Shown one piece after another: positions 44,002-55,213 of a DNA stretch of 64,000 nt; the stretch's first letter is position 1, and each line of letters begins with the position of its first letter. This DNA comes from Sarocladium kiliense. Taxonomy: Eukaryota; Ascomycota; Sordariomycetes; Hypocreales; Sarocladiaceae. Below the pieces are notes generated by a model. The model did not search any database, had not been told where the DNA came from, and worked only from the letters and a program-made list of their open reading frames with translations. The DNA lies in the NCBI GenBank assembly GCA_030734395.1, contig JAUZTG010000044.1:496001-560000 (forward strand). The letters run 5' to 3'. Position numbers and translations under genes: made by a program.

Positions 44002-44969
44002 ATGAAGACGGCAGTACTGCTCGCTGGGCTTGGAGCTCTTGGGGCCCAGGGTGTCAGGATCATCCAGTCTAACGATGATGGTTGGGCAGAGTCTTACATC
44101 CGGACACTGAATGACGCGCTCATTGAGGGTGGGCACGACGTCGTCCTCTCAGCACCTGCCGAGAACAAATCCGGGACAAGTAAGTGCAGGCAATGTGTTC
44201 CCTGACTTTATCAGTGGTTAGTTGTTTTTCTTCTTCTTTCTAACGGCGTGTAGGCTCTTTGGACGTAGAGCCCTCGGCCCGGAAACAGGCGTGCCAGTAC
44301 AACAGCTGTCCCGCCAACAATGGTCCTGTTGGATCTGATCCCAAGCGTCCAGATTTGAACTGGGTCAATTCTTTCCCAGTCACCTCAATTCGCTACGGTA
44401 TTGATACCTTTGGGCCCCAGATCTGGGATGGCGAGGCTCCTGAGCTGGCCGTCACTGGACCCAACGTCGGGACCAACCTTGGCATTCAAGTCCCCTTCAG
44501 CGGCACCGTTGGAGCCGCATGCTATGCTGCGAAGAATGCCGGTATTCCAGCTATTGCTTTCTCCGGCGCCTCAGAGGGCAACGTTGCGTACACCGAGCCG
44601 GCGCCGCAGCGATCCCTCGTCTATGCTGAGCTGGCGACCATCCTGACCAACAAGATCATCGCAAGCGGCAAGCCTTACCTCCCCAAGGACGTCTTCCTGA
44701 ACGTGAACTTTCCCGAGGTGGAGGAGGGATGCAACAAGGTGGAGGACTTCCAGTGGGTGTTGTCACGCATCACTTGGGGACTGCTATCTCCGCCTGATGT
44801 TGAATGGTGCGGAGATGATCGTCTGCCGCAGGAGAATGACGTGCTGAACAAGGGATGCTATGTATCGGTGAGCATCGGAGACGCCAATGACAAGACCACG
44901 GTCAACGATTTGGGGAAGCAGAAGCAGGTTTTGGCCAAGCTTCAGGACATGCTTGTGTGCCTTCCTTGA
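44002..44969 (+). CDS. Secreted SurE-like phosphatase
   Basis: A SurE-family phosphatase (nucleotidase or acid phosphatase fold). Two exons (44002-44179, 44254-44969) with a 74-nt intron encode 297 residues. The first 17 residues (MKTAVLLAGLGALGAQG) form a signal peptide, so the enzyme is probably secreted, as for several fungal SurE-like acid phosphatases. The metal-site motif SNDDGW follows directly (about 23-28), then GHDVVLSAPAENKSGTS with the catalytic-site serine, and GPNVGTNLG with the conserved Asn. Cysteines in QACQYNSC and near the C-terminus suit an extracellular protein. Bacterial SurE is cytosolic and a little shorter. Confidence 0.9.
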
Positions 44970-46984
44970 GTGCCCATAAGACAGATTCACCATAGGACAT
45001 ACTCATTGCCAGCCAAAATTTATCTCAAGATATTGTCATGTTCTCGGCACGTGAAGATGGTTGGGCTTGCAGCGATCATAATGCGCCTAGTAGACGTAGG
45101 AAGTCATAGGTGAGGACGAAGGAAGCTTGAGAAGACCGGAGAAACAGCGAAGTCGAGTAATACCAGGTCACTTATTGAGCTTCCCGGGACTACCGTATGG
45201 TATTTCACAATCACAATTGTAGTCAGACCTGCCAATATACTGATGTCAGGACCTAGAAGGGTAGTGCGAAGACGGCCAAGTGGACTTTGTTGATGTGCAA
45301 TAGACTCCTTACGCTCCCAATCATGAGGGAATCTTTTGCATTGGCGCCCATTTTGTTCTACATGTCCCTCTACATGCTCTTCGCCTTACCATAACTTTTC
45401 GCTTTGAGTAGAGTAGATCGTCTTTGGACCTGATGTGGTGGACTTCCGACGCTTTGCATGAATCCACTCCCTTTGTCTGAGGTCCATTTACATCCCTGTT
45501 GCGGACGGTAAAGATGTAGTTGGGTGGAACAACACCTCATTCTCTCGTAATTCAGCATAATCACACCCAAATTTACGGTCCCGAGATTGTTCACAAAAAG
45601 CCGAGATATGCAGCCATGAGTGAGGCGCCTTGACTGATCAGCTTCTCTGCAGTTGCGGGCTCCTTCAAGCTTTCGCCATGCCGACTTCATGAGATCTGCA
45701 GAGACGGGAGCCAAACTTCCTCGGATACCAGATGCCTAAGTCGACTCAGAACACGAAAATGCCTGCTAACTTCAGGTTTGATCACATGCTTCTACGCGAG
45801 AAGTCGTAGCTTCTCGATCACTTACATGAGTAGTCAATATCACCCTTGCCATTCTCATTCGGCTTCAGTGACTTCTACTACATAGTCTCAGTCTCCCTTG
45901 ACTCTATGAGGTCATAGTGATCAGCGCTCATGCGAGATAGCAGGCTCAGGCGACCTGGGCCTATAGGCTTTGTCCTATAATCCGGCACAGCATGCGCTTG
46001 CGACAGAGATGCAACCTCACTAGCGGCTATTGTACCCTGACCTACATGAGGCCGAAGTCTACAATCCATCCTAGGCAAGTGTACTAACGGCAAGGTCTTT
46101 TCGTAATAGCCAGCTCAACCCCATGCACATGCATGGGGACTTGACTTAATCCTAATGAAGAAGACATGTTTTCGAAATGATCAGGTCGTCGCAGCCAATA
46201 ATGCTCGTATTGAGTGCGGCATGGTACATAGTCGCATTATTGATGCAGGCAGTTAATTGACGACCTGCAAAGTATCGGAATCACACCTTACTCCACTCCA
46301 GTTCAACTTCATCTTGGGCAGGCATGCCCTTTCTCGGGACCGACTGTTAAGAAATTATAACTGTGCCTTTTCGGCCCTTCGCTTTCGATGTACAAGCATA
46401 ACCTAGGGGTTGCGCCGAACCGCCAGTCACCCTCCCCGTTCATGGCGGCGATCTCTTTCGCAATGTTGGACAAAGGTTCTCTCCCATGAATCTCCTGCTA
46501 CGCCGCGAAGCACAAGGATAATCACGAGATGTCTAGGGAAAGAACGATTGGAGCTGCTCTGAATCCTACAGAGTCTGGATCGAGTCGCTGCTTCGTATAG
46601 ACAAGAACACATCATGTCCAGACCCGCAACAAGCGTTGCACTGTAACGGCTTCTCGAGTAATATTCGCCGGCTACACAGACCGCCCATTAAGATTGCGTT
46701 CCTTTACAATGTAGTATCAAACCCTGCTTAGTTTTCAAGGTCTCTGCACGCTGTCGCGAATGCGACCTCCTTGATTCGTGACCTCGAGCCGCAGGTGCGT
46801 GGGCGAATGAGGACAGCGCTTCTTATAATTGTACAAGATATCGGAAACTTCTGATTATAAAAGAGCGGGCAGTCCCTCGCTATGTTGTGACATTTTTTAT
46901 ACCAATCCAACCACAACATATTACTGAACCAGAAACCAGCACACAATCCAAAGTCAAGGGCCTCAAGCTCCAATATCAGCAACC
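44970..46984. other. Gene-poor 2-kb stretch
   Basis: No ORF longer than about 110 codons and none that resembles a protein. Composition appears more AT-rich than the flanking genes. A near-palindrome CCCCATGCACATGCATGGGG lies at about 46120-46139. The right end contains the promoter of the small secreted protein. Confidence 0.5.
46856..46863 (+). promoter_or_regulatory. TATA box of the small secreted protein gene
   Basis: TATAAAAG, 122 bp before the start codon at 46985, with a leader between them rich in CA and AT. The motif is a good TATA consensus, and its position fits a strongly regulated fungal gene. Confidence 0.55.
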
Positions 46985-47269
46985 ATGAAGTTTCTCACTA
47001 TCATTACTGCACTGTTCCTTGCTGGCACTGTCACAGCTTGTGCCGCTGGACCTTACAAAACAGGTTCGGGTTGCTCTGGATCTTGCGTAGAGATTACTAG
47101 ATGTGGCGATAACAACCATGTCGTAAGTATACTACTATCCGCTCCTATGCTTCTGTTTTGCGGCCTTGCTACTCGTGATACTAATCGATGCGAAAAGATC
47201 CAATGCCAAGGTGGCACTTGGAGAGCCATCACCGCATGCCAGCATTGCAAGTCGGGAGGCTGCGTTTAG
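46985..47269 (+). CDS. Small secreted cysteine-rich protein
   Basis: Two exons (46985-47122, 47198-47269) joined over a 75-nt intron (GTAAGT, branch ACTAATC, AAAAG) give 69 residues. The unspliced frame is also open and would give 94 residues, inserting a hydrophobic stretch with one extra cysteine. A clear signal peptide (MKFLTIITALFLAGTVTA, 18 residues) precedes a mature part of about 51 residues with eight cysteines, spaced as in CAAG..SGCSGSC..TRC..IQC..ITACQHC..GGC. An even cysteine number supports the spliced form. I recognise no family. Size and composition suit a secreted antimicrobial or plant-interaction effector, which is inference only. Confidence 0.72.
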   Translation: MKFLTIITALFLAGTVTACAAGPYKTGSGCSGSCVEITRCGDNNHVVSILLSAPMLLFCGLATRDTNRCEKIQCQGGTWRAITACQHCKSGGCV

Positions 47270-47976
47270 ACGCATCGGTGGTATCTCATCATTCTGCTGG
47301 TTCGTTGGCTCTAGTGGTACCTTCCGGTCTGGGCTTGTATGGATTGACAATTTGAGCACCTCGACCACCGTCAGCGCAGGATCAGGGTATTACAAAGGGA
47401 ACTCAGAGCCATCTTGCGCCAGCTTAATATACACCCATTGTTCCACATTCAGACTCGTGAAGGACTTCGATAGGACATGGCTATTCGACCTCTCTGCGAT
47501 TCGGCTTAAGTCCCACCTCGTAAAGAATGCCTAAACAAGTAGAGTTGGGGTACTTCAAGGAAATAAGAAAGATACCTAAACTTTTATCTCCCAAAGCATT
47601 TCCGCACTTCAGGTTTGCTTGTTGTCTGGAATCCGGAGGGAGCAAAGCCGGTTGGTTACATCTTGACCACTTGCTCTTCTGACTGAGCTTCTACATAACT
47701 CCACAGTCTGATGGCTCTATGCTCTTCACTTCTTTGTTATTTAGTTTAGTATTATGTTTCATAGTAGTTATCATAATTGTCCCGCACCTTTCCCTTCCTC
47801 ATGCCGTACACTGCATACCCATTGCTGATGGTGGTTATCGATAGGCGGCATCTAGCACCCCAATCTGGCTTAGCGTCATCCCCGTCTCGAAAACGCATGG
47901 CTCGTCTTTTCTCGCGTTGCTGGACCTGCATCTCAGGGTTTCTCAACCGCAATCACCAGCGCCCATCATCGTCGCC
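47270..47976. other. Intergenic before mitochondrial uL1
   Basis: About 700 bp with the 3' untranslated region of the small secreted protein gene and the promoter of the next gene. No supported ORF. Confidence 0.5.
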
Positions 47977-48944
47977 ATGGCTCCTCTTGACAGGTGCCTC
48001 GCCTCAATGGCGACCCTCACACTCTCTCGCGCAGCAAGACCGCTTGCTTCTCAACCCATCCCGCGATACCTTGCACCGGCACTCGTTCAAATGCGCCAGG
48101 CGTCAGTCGTTCGCATCAACAAAAAGGAGAAGAAGAAGAAGCCGCTGCCAAAAGATTACAAGCGCCACAAGCTGGAGAAGCATCCTGACCACAAGCAGTA
48201 CTCTCTTCTTGAGGCGATGCGGTGAGTTTGCGCATTTGGATCTGCGGGAAGAGAGAAGACCAGGGACTGACATGCAACAGAATCCTCAGAGCTTCAGAAG
48301 TTGGCCAACCTGCCGCCTCGGTCAAGTACGAATTGCACATCAACCTGAAGACCCTCCGCAACGGACCTGTTATCCGAAGCAGCGTCCGTCTCCCTTACCC
48401 CGTCAATACCGACCTGCGTATCGCCGTCATTTGCCCCGAGGGCAGTGACATTGCGAACGCCGCCATCGCTGCTGGCGCCGTCGCCGTCGGCGAGGAATCC
48501 CTTTTCGAAGCCATTCGCGAGGAGAAGATCGAGTTCGACCGCCTCATCTGCCACGAGAACAGCGAGAAGGCGCTCAGCAAGGCCGCTCTCGGCAAGATCC
48601 TCGGCCCCAAGGGTCTCATGCCCAGCCAGCGCATGAAGACTATTGTCAGCGATGTGACCAAGTCTATCAAGGACTCTGCTGGCGCTGCGGACTACCGTGA
48701 GAGGGCAGGTGTCATCCACCTTGCTATCGGACAGCTGGGCTATACCCCTGATCAGCTCAAGGCGAACATCCAGGTGCTGATGAAGAAGATCAAGAGCGAG
48801 GCGGCGGAGATTGCAGAAGAGTCGTTGAAGGAGATTCATGAGATTGTGTTGTCAACAACAATGGGCCCAGCATTGAGCTTGAACGGAAAGTTGAGCGATC
48901 CAGAGAGCACGGTTACGGTGGCGGACGTGTCGAGCGTCATGTAA
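47977..48944 (+). CDS. MRPL1: Mitochondrial ribosomal protein uL1m (Mrpl1)
   Basis: Large-subunit mitochondrial ribosomal protein of the L1 stalk. Two exons (47977-48221, 48281-48944) with a 59-nt intron encode 302 residues. The N-terminus (MAPLDRCLASMATLTLSRAA..ASQPIPRYLAP) is basic and lacks acidic residues after position 5, like a mitochondrial presequence; a lysine-rich linker KKEKKKKPLPKDYKRHK follows. The L1 domain runs from about residue 85: YELHINLKTLRNGPVIRSSV, VRLPYPVN, the domain II segment FDRLICHENSEKAL, the conserved LGKILGPKGLMPSQRM, then IHLAIGQLGYTPDQL. An internal ATG at residue 11 could also serve as start. COG2 lies convergently next to it. Confidence 0.94.
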
Positions 48945-49077
48945 AAAAGAGAGCAACTTAGAGCCCCAGCATCTGCTGGCATGTAACATCTGTATCATAC
49001 ATCATCATACTAGAGGATCAAGGGACCGTTTTGAGTGTGGGTATCTTTTGTCTATATTTCGCCTGAGATGTTTCAGC

Positions 49078-49995
49078 TCAGCCGTTGCGGAAGGCTTTTA
49101 CGGCTTCAGCATGTGCATCAATGGTTCCGTAGATCCCCATATACTTGAAGAGTCTGTCATGACCCTTAGCCCCCGCCTTCTTCGCCTCAACCACGGCATA
49201 CCCGAGATCAAGGAGTAGGGTGTTCCGACACCTTTCCAGCCGCTCCTCGAGCTTTATGACGAAAGGGTGATCAGGATCAAGCGTGTCGAACATGTCCGTG
49301 ATCTGAGCGCACTGTTGAGCTGATGCCATCAGCCTCGCTGGAGAACTGCCTTGCCATCCTTGCGCCGCATCATCGTCATCTGCCTCGCTGTCCTCTTCAT
49401 CTTCACTGTCCCATGCACGATCCCCATTGTCGTCCACGACACCCTCAGGGGAAATGCGCTCCTCTAAAGCTGTGAGTCTTTCCGAGACCTCGATCATTTG
49501 TCTGCCAGCCTCGATTGAACCGCGCACGCCTCGCAGCTCACCACTCAATTTGTCTGCCTCCCCTTTCTTCTCTGCCACCCTACCCCTTACATCCTCCACT
49601 GCTCTCCTGAAACCCAGCAATGCAACTCTCACATCCTCGACCTTGTCATCGCCCCCTCTCAACTCATCACCAAGAGAAAGGAAGGCTGTGTAGTTGGAGT
49701 TGACGAGCTCGAGTAGCTCCGTGCTGATGGATGCGCTACGGTCGCGAAGGTCAGATCGTAGGTCTTCTAGGGTCTGGTGGCGGTGTGGAAGAGCGGAGAG
49801 GTAGGCAGCAGGTTGAAATTCTGTGGAGAGGAAGTCGGAACGTGGAAGGGCGGCAGGGAAAGGAAGTGGGAGGTCGGCATTTGAGTTGTCGAGGTCGGAG
49901 ACGGATGATGAGGAGGAAGAGGGGAGGTTGAAGGCCGCGTTGGTGGACGATGGTGTCCGCTTCTGGTGTAGAGGAATCTCCGTTAGGTTGGCCAT
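49078..49995 (-). CDS. COG2: Conserved oligomeric Golgi complex subunit 2
   Basis: A single-exon gene for a 305-residue fungal COG2-like protein. The COG complex tethers retrograde vesicles at the Golgi. After a Ser-rich N-terminus, the COG2 N-terminal motif is visible: PRSDFLSTEFQPAAYLSAL, then LEDLRSDLRDRSASISTELLELVNSNYTAFLSLGDELRG, which matches COG2 proteins from yeast to man. A long coiled-coil follows (about 115-185), then an acidic patch (SEDEEDSEADDDDAAQ) and a helical end. Human COG2 is 738 residues; the fungal form is short and lacks the C-terminal half, which is normal for Pezizomycotina as far as I recall. Confidence 0.85.
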   Translation of the reverse strand: MANLTEIPLHQKRTPSSTNAAFNLPSSSSSSVSDLDNSNADLPLPFPAALPRSDFLSTEFQPAAYLSALPHRHQTLEDLRSDLRDRSASISTELLELVNSNYTAFLSLGDELRGGDDKVEDVRVALLGFRRAVEDVRGRVAEKKGEADKLSGELRGVRGSIEAGRQMIEVSERLTALEERISPEGVVDDNGDRAWDSEDEEDSEADDDDAAQGWQGSSPARLMASAQQCAQITDMFDTLDPDHPFVIKLEERLERCRNTLLLDLGYAVVEAKKAGAKGHDRLFKYMGIYGTIDAHAEAVKAFRNG

Positions 49996-51466
49996 GTTGA
50001 TTTTGGATCTATGAGGGTATCAAATGCCGTTGGCGCATTGCTGGCGCTCGATTAAGCAGCAGTGGAGCTACGTAGAGCACAGGTGGTGGGATGATAGTGC
50101 TGGGTAACTGAATAACTTCACTATCTGCATGTCGAACCCGAAGCCACCCTAAAGCATCGTAGCATACCTTAGATTTTGTCTACGAAATGTCCAGACCATT
50201 ATGCCCGGAGCGATAAAAGCAATTGAAGTTCTTTCTTTCATGCTCGCTTGAGCCCATGCATGGTCCGACGTATTCGCTTTCGCTGAACATTGTTGAGTAG
50301 CGTGAGCCGATGTCGGAGCACGCGTGGTGGCATGGCTTTGAACCAAACATCCTTGGCTGGGCCGCACAAGTGGATGACGGTACCGTGAATTGCCGATCGA
50401 ACGACAACGATGGAGCATTGGAATTGTTGCTGTCACTGGCGGGGCATTGCGTTGCGGTGTGCAGGCGATCTCTGCCGGTGAAGATAGCTTAGGCTTTAAG
50501 GTCTTCCTTACGGAACTGATGGGGACTCGCCGGGACTTACCCAATTCGCCTGGGAAGACCCCAACCGGGCACTGTAGACATGCCACTAACATTCGTGAAC
50601 AAACCATCAGCTTGAGGGCTTTTCCCTCGGCCCGGTCAGTGAAAGAACCTGACACATGATCGACTGAGCTGCAGCCACGCTAAGGAGGGTAGCTTGAGGT
50701 AGTTTGGTGTTTGGCTGGCGCGGCTGGGAGGAGAACGGCCAGTAGGCATGCAGCGGAGCATCGCACAATTTTTATCAATCAAATCTTATCAATCTGATCG
50801 GCTCCACCATCCCTGCTCCCCCCCTTCAGGATCCGAACGGCCCTCATCATTGACTGGCCATCCGACTCCGGACCCAGCTTGCGCTCGGTTCCTCGCACAA
50901 TCTAGTGGGAAAAGAGAAAAGGCAGGGACACAGGAGGGGTTTTGTCTCTTAAGTTTTCCTTTTCAAAACCCCTCCTTCCCTCCATCTTCTTTCAAACTTG
51001 ACGTTTCTTCCTTTCGTCATCTCGATTCTTTTTCCCTGTCCTGTACTGTAAATATCAGCTTACTCTCGACTGGAGCTGACATCTCCGAGGTCTTCCGACA
51101 ACACGCGTTTAGACCATCTCTCCGGGACAACACGACAAAGGGTCCATCCTACAGCCGAAAACACAAAGGCTCAACTTGTGCCTATCGACCTCAATTGACA
51201 CATAAGTCCAATACGGTCGATGCAGCAGTGCGACCAGCAGACGCAGACAAACGCACAAACGCAACCCCAGTGTCACACTCGGATTGGTCGCTCGGATCTG
51301 ATAAGAAAAGACGCACCTCATTTCACCGAGATCCCACACCTGACGCCGCGCCAGTCTTCTGCAGCTCCCACATTTGTTAGGGCCCTGCGGGTTCGCTATC
51401 ACACCGTCGCTGACCGCTGCACCGGCTTCCGTTAGTGGGGGGTCACCTCATCATCCACTGCCCAAC
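49996..51466. other. Divergent promoter region COG2 / HapX
   Basis: About 1.47 kb. From about 50800 to 51460 the plus strand is pyrimidine-rich and probably forms a long hapX leader. An upstream frame 50748-51380 is open for 210 codons in another frame but is low in family-like signal. GATA-type sites are listed separately. Confidence 0.5.
50772..50791 (-). promoter_or_regulatory. Paired GATA motifs upstream of hapX
   Basis: Two copies of TTATCA (TGATAA on the minus strand) at 50772-50777 and 50786-50791, about 14 bp apart. They fit the HGATAR core bound by fungal GATA factors, including the iron-sensing repressor SreA that controls hapX in Aspergillus. Binding here is inferred from that precedent. 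Confidence 0.4.
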
Positions 51467-53434
51467 ATGCCACAATCTGCATCCACCTCCACCACCGCTG
51501 GTCCGCCAGCTTCTTCCTCCTCTCCTCCTTCCTCCCACAACAAAACCACCAAACCACACGCGGCTACTGAGCCATCTACCAAACCATCACTTGCCTCATC
51601 CTCTACCGCTTCTGCCAGCAAGAAACCTGTGCAGGTCAAACCGGCTGCAGCCAGTGCCCTTCAGCGAGGCCCGGTCGCCCTCAAGCCGAGTACCCGAAAA
51701 CCCGCCCCACAGAACAGCCAGAGCCCGGCTGGTGTCGCCGTTGCGCCAACGTCTCAACGTCCGACACCTCAGCATCAGCAGCAGCCTGCCGATGTCATGA
51801 CTATGTCGGCCGTCATTAGTCCGGCACCTACCACAGAGGGGCCCATCATGTCCATGACCAGCAAGGAATGGGTCATCCCACCAAGGCCGAAGCCGGGTCG
51901 GAAGCCTGCCACTGACACCCCGCCAACAAAGCGCAAGGCTCAGAACAGGGCGGCACAGCGTGCATTCAGGGAGCGAAGGGCTGCTCGGGTGGGCGAGCTG
52001 GAGGAGCAGCTCGATCAGCAGAAGAGCGAGAATGACCAGAGAGAGGCTACCTACAAGGACACTATTCGGGATCTCGAACTTGAGGTTCAGTCCTTCAGGT
52101 CGAGATGCCTGCTTCTGGAGAACATGCTGGACAGGGAGCGTAAGGAGCGCATCCAAGCAGAGACTATGCTTGAGACTATGCGTCGACAGTCGGAGGCGCG
52201 GCCGGTGCTCCGCACGACGAACCTACCTGAGCCTACCTATCAATCTAGTTATGGTAGCGGACAGCAACACCAACATCACGGAAGACAAAGCAACACAGAA
52301 AACTCAAGGCAGAGCAGCAACACTCTACCGCCAATCACAAACACCCCAAGTGGTCCCGCACCATCACAGGGATATTTTGACACAGACGCCTCCCTGACCT
52401 GTGGCAACTGCGAGCCTACTGGCCGCTGCGCTTGTGTTGAGGAGGTCCTGAACGCTGGCTGTGGCAATTGCGGTTCTGGAGGCTCATGCAAGTGCGCCGA
52501 AGAGGCAGATACCGTGCTCAATCAGGGCACAGCTCTGAAGCGCTCAGCATCTCCCACGGGCATCCCCCCTAGTCAGAAGCGAGCGCGATCCAGTCCTGAC
52601 GCTGAAAGCCCCGCTGAGGTGGATTTTACCAATATGTTTCAGAGGAGGCCTACCATCGAGACCTCGCAGCCATCGCAATTCGAGTCCTCGAGCGTGATGA
52701 GCGGCCCGCCTTCCCTTGACAATACTTTTCTGAAGGATAACTGTGGCTTCTGTAAGGATGGCACATACTGTGTATGCGCGGACACTGCTATGGCGACGCC
52801 GGCTATGACACCGGTGGACACATTGCCACCGATTTCTGCACAGATCCAGACACCGCCTCCGTCCGAAGCGGACGTGGTGTCTCAACCGTTCATCATGGAA
52901 ATGACTGCTGAGGGCGCTGTCAAGTTGCCCCGGAGAAATAACAAGAAGAAGCCCGCTGCACAGACATCTTCCCGGGGATGCGGTAGTGGTGGCCCGGGAA
53001 CATGTGAGCAGTGTCGTGCGGACCCGAAATCTGGTCTGTTCTGCCGTCTCATGGCCGCCAACTTCAGCAAAGGCGAAGGCGGTGGTGGATGCTGTGGTGG
53101 AAAGGGTGCCGATGGAGGCTGCTGCAAGAGCAAGCCGGCCTCGTCTACACCCTCAACCGCAGTAACACCAGCAAAGGAGAAGATCACACTGCCTAGTCTT
53201 CCAAGCCTGGGACTGAGCTGCGCAGAGGCGTATCAGACGCTCGCAAGTCATAGGAACTTTGATCGTGCGGCAGACGATATTGGGTCCTGGCTGCCGAAGC
53301 TCAAGACGACTAGTGCAGCAGGTCGTGCAGCTGCGGCAGCGAAGGGCGGGAGAATGGGACCGATCGAGGTCGAGGCAGCGAGTATCATGAGCGTGTTGAA
53401 GGATTTTGATGTGAGGTTTGGGAGGGAGGCATGA
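51467..53434 (+). CDS. hapX: HapX bZIP iron regulator
   Basis: A transcription factor that works with the CCAAT-binding complex to repress iron-consuming genes in iron starvation and to activate iron storage in excess. Single exon, 655 residues. The Hap4-like CBC-binding motif KEWVIPPRPKPGRKP (about 133-147) precedes the basic region KRKAQNRAAQRAFRERRA (about 154) and a coiled-coil to about 245. Four cysteine-rich regions are present: CGNCEPTGRCAC (about 312), CGNCGSGGSCKC (about 332), CGFCKDGTYCVC (about 425) and CEQCRADPKSGLFC (about 513), followed by a Gly/Cys stretch GGGGCCGGKGADGGCC. The four clusters are known to sense iron status in Aspergillus HapX. The C-terminal helical part (ISMSV-like, VEAASIMSVLKDFDVRFG) is conserved. 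A TTG-initiated extension of 31 codons is open upstream; I chose the first ATG. Confidence 0.95.
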   Translation: MPQSASTSTTAGPPASSSSPPSSHNKTTKPHAATEPSTKPSLASSSTASASKKPVQVKPAAASALQRGPVALKPSTRKPAPQNSQSPAGVAVAPTSQRPTPQHQQQPADVMTMSAVISPAPTTEGPIMSMTSKEWVIPPRPKPGRKPATDTPPTKRKAQNRAAQRAFRERRAARVGELEEQLDQQKSENDQREATYKDTIRDLELEVQSFRSRCLLLENMLDRERKERIQAETMLETMRRQSEARPVLRTTNLPEPTYQSSYGSGQQHQHHGRQSNTENSRQSSNTLPPITNTPSGPAPSQGYFDTDASLTCGNCEPTGRCACVEEVLNAGCGNCGSGGSCKCAEEADTVLNQGTALKRSASPTGIPPSQKRARSSPDAESPAEVDFTNMFQRRPTIETSQPSQFESSSVMSGPPSLDNTFLKDNCGFCKDGTYCVCADTAMATPAMTPVDTLPPISAQIQTPPPSEADVVSQPFIMEMTAEGAVKLPRRNNKKKPAAQTSSRGCGSGGPGTCEQCRADPKSGLFCRLMAANFSKGEGGGGCCGGKGADGGCCKSKPASSTPSTAVTPAKEKITLPSLPSLGLSCAEAYQTLASHRNFDRAADDIGSWLPKLKTTSAAGRAAAAAKGGRMGPIEVEAASIMSVLKDFDVRFGREA

Positions 53435-55213
53435 GTGATTAATTGCTGATTCGGAGACACGGAGTTGTGCCTGGTGTGATTATCACTCAACTTATATGCA
53501 TTATGACTGTACTATGGCATTCGGTTTAGGTCTTATTTGTTTCTGTGGATGAACAGGACATGGTTGTGCAAGGGCTAATAGAAGTCAAGATTCAAGTTCA
53601 TTTAAGGAATTCTGATACGGTAATAACCACGACTGAGAAAGTCTTAACATGACCACGAAAACAGCCTTCGTGAAGAGGGTACAATCCTGGATTTGCCTTT
53701 CCTGTCAGGACCTTCTGCAAGCCAAGATTTAGGGAAGAAAGATGACTCTTGGCTTGAACTACATTGCAGACAGTGAATACGACTATGAAGCAGATGACCG
53801 CCGCTTCCAGAGCGATGTGGATATACTTTGTTCCAAAGTCTTGCTTTGGTCCGTCGTGGGCATAGCTGGATCTGTATGTAAGCCGGGGAGGACGGAAGGA
53901 AAGGCTGGGCAATATTGCCGCAACTATGTGCTGGTAGAGACTTCAAAGGGGCCAGTTCATCTGATGTGCATGATCAGCCACGATCTGTGGGACACGCTGT
54001 GAGCGATGGTTGCGTATGGGTCTCGTGTTCTGCGAGCCGCGTTGCATGGTTTCCAGGCGTATGTGTACAGGAGCAGCGGGGAGCTGGGCCCAGCAATAAG
54101 GAAAATGTCGAGAACTTTGTGTGGTTGGAGCCAACGAATACGGGGGATCCCCCGATGGCATGAGTGTCTGATAGGGATAGATGGCAGCGGCAGGGGGTTG
54201 CCAACGCACGCATTCTGATCAAGGGAGAGCCCGGTGATGGTGGTTGGAGGATGGTGCGTGCAGTGCGTGTGAGTTGGCAGTGGTGGATGCAGATGCGGAT
54301 GGATGTGGCGTGGAGGGATTGGATTGGGTGGTGAGAGCAGGGAGGGGGAGGGGGCGTGGCATGGGTTGCATGTGAGAGAAGTGAGTGATGCGTTGGCACC
54401 ATGTGTGGGCGAAGAACGAAGTTTTGTAGGCGGCCTGAGAGAAGTTGAAGGAGGAGGAGTCGTCATTTGGCTCTGTTGGTTGGCTGTGGTAAAAGAATCA
54501 AAGGTATCCGTCTTTACAGAGCTGTGCGCCCCTCGTGCTGTTGCGAGAGGCCCGAAACGCCGCCTTCAGCGCCAGGAGTGGTGATAATGGTGCCCACGCT
54601 GACCTGGAAGCTGGGGGCTGGAAACTTGCCCGCCAGGGACCTTGAGTCGTGCCTGGGCCGCTGCCAGCGCAGCCGCCAGCTCTAACAGGCCGGTCGTGCT
54701 GTGCTAGTACAGTACGAGGCAAGGCAAGGTAGCTTATTAGCTAGCTACGTAGCACGATTCAGGCAAAGGCAACGCATGGCATGGGGCCGTGTGGTGAGAC
54801 TGCACAACGCATCTCGGCCGACATTTCGCACTTTGCTGACCGAGAATTGAGTTGTCTTTAATTTTCGGCCTGGTCTACACCCCTTCTCAAGATCGCATCG
54901 TTCTGCTTTTCCTATACACTTCTTCCCTCTTTTGCGCTCTCTCTAACCTTGCTTCCTCCTACCTGCTTCCTGGACGTGCTGGGCTGTAAGGAGGCATCGC
55001 AGGCACTCGACCCCACTACCGCCACCACCCCGACACGCCTGCCTCGTCCTGACGGGAGCTTCATCCTCGACCTGGGCTTGACTTCCACCTCGTCCTTCAA
55101 CTTTTCTCTGTGCTCCTCCACAACCCCTTGCGAGCTTGAGCACTGTCAACTCCGACCATCACTTCGATCCGAGCGCTCGTCCTCGACGCTCGACCCGTCC
55201 CTATGGGTTCATT
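53435..55213. other. Long intergenic region with strand-biased composition
   Basis: About 1.8 kb. From about 54220 to 54470 the plus strand is rich in G and GT/GA words (for example GGAGGGGGAGGGGGC), giving overlapping minus-strand frames that are only low-complexity shadows. From about 54870 to 55210 the plus strand is C/T-rich, the leader of the next gene. No tRNA or protein gene is supported. Confidence 0.5.

Noticed and set aside
43549..44063. Short frames on both strands between the GMC and SurE genes
   Set aside because: They overlap the SurE first exon or promoter and lack protein-like features.
50748..51380. 210-codon open frame in the hapX leader
   Set aside because: Composition is low-complexity Ser/Pro/Thr with no domain; it lies in pyrimidine-rich leader sequence. 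A leader uORF cannot be excluded but a protein gene is not supported.
53957..54466. Two long overlapping minus-strand frames (142 and 169 codons)
   Set aside because: Both are rich in His/Pro/Thr/Ser from the G/T-biased plus strand and overlap each other in different frames; they are typical compositional shadows.
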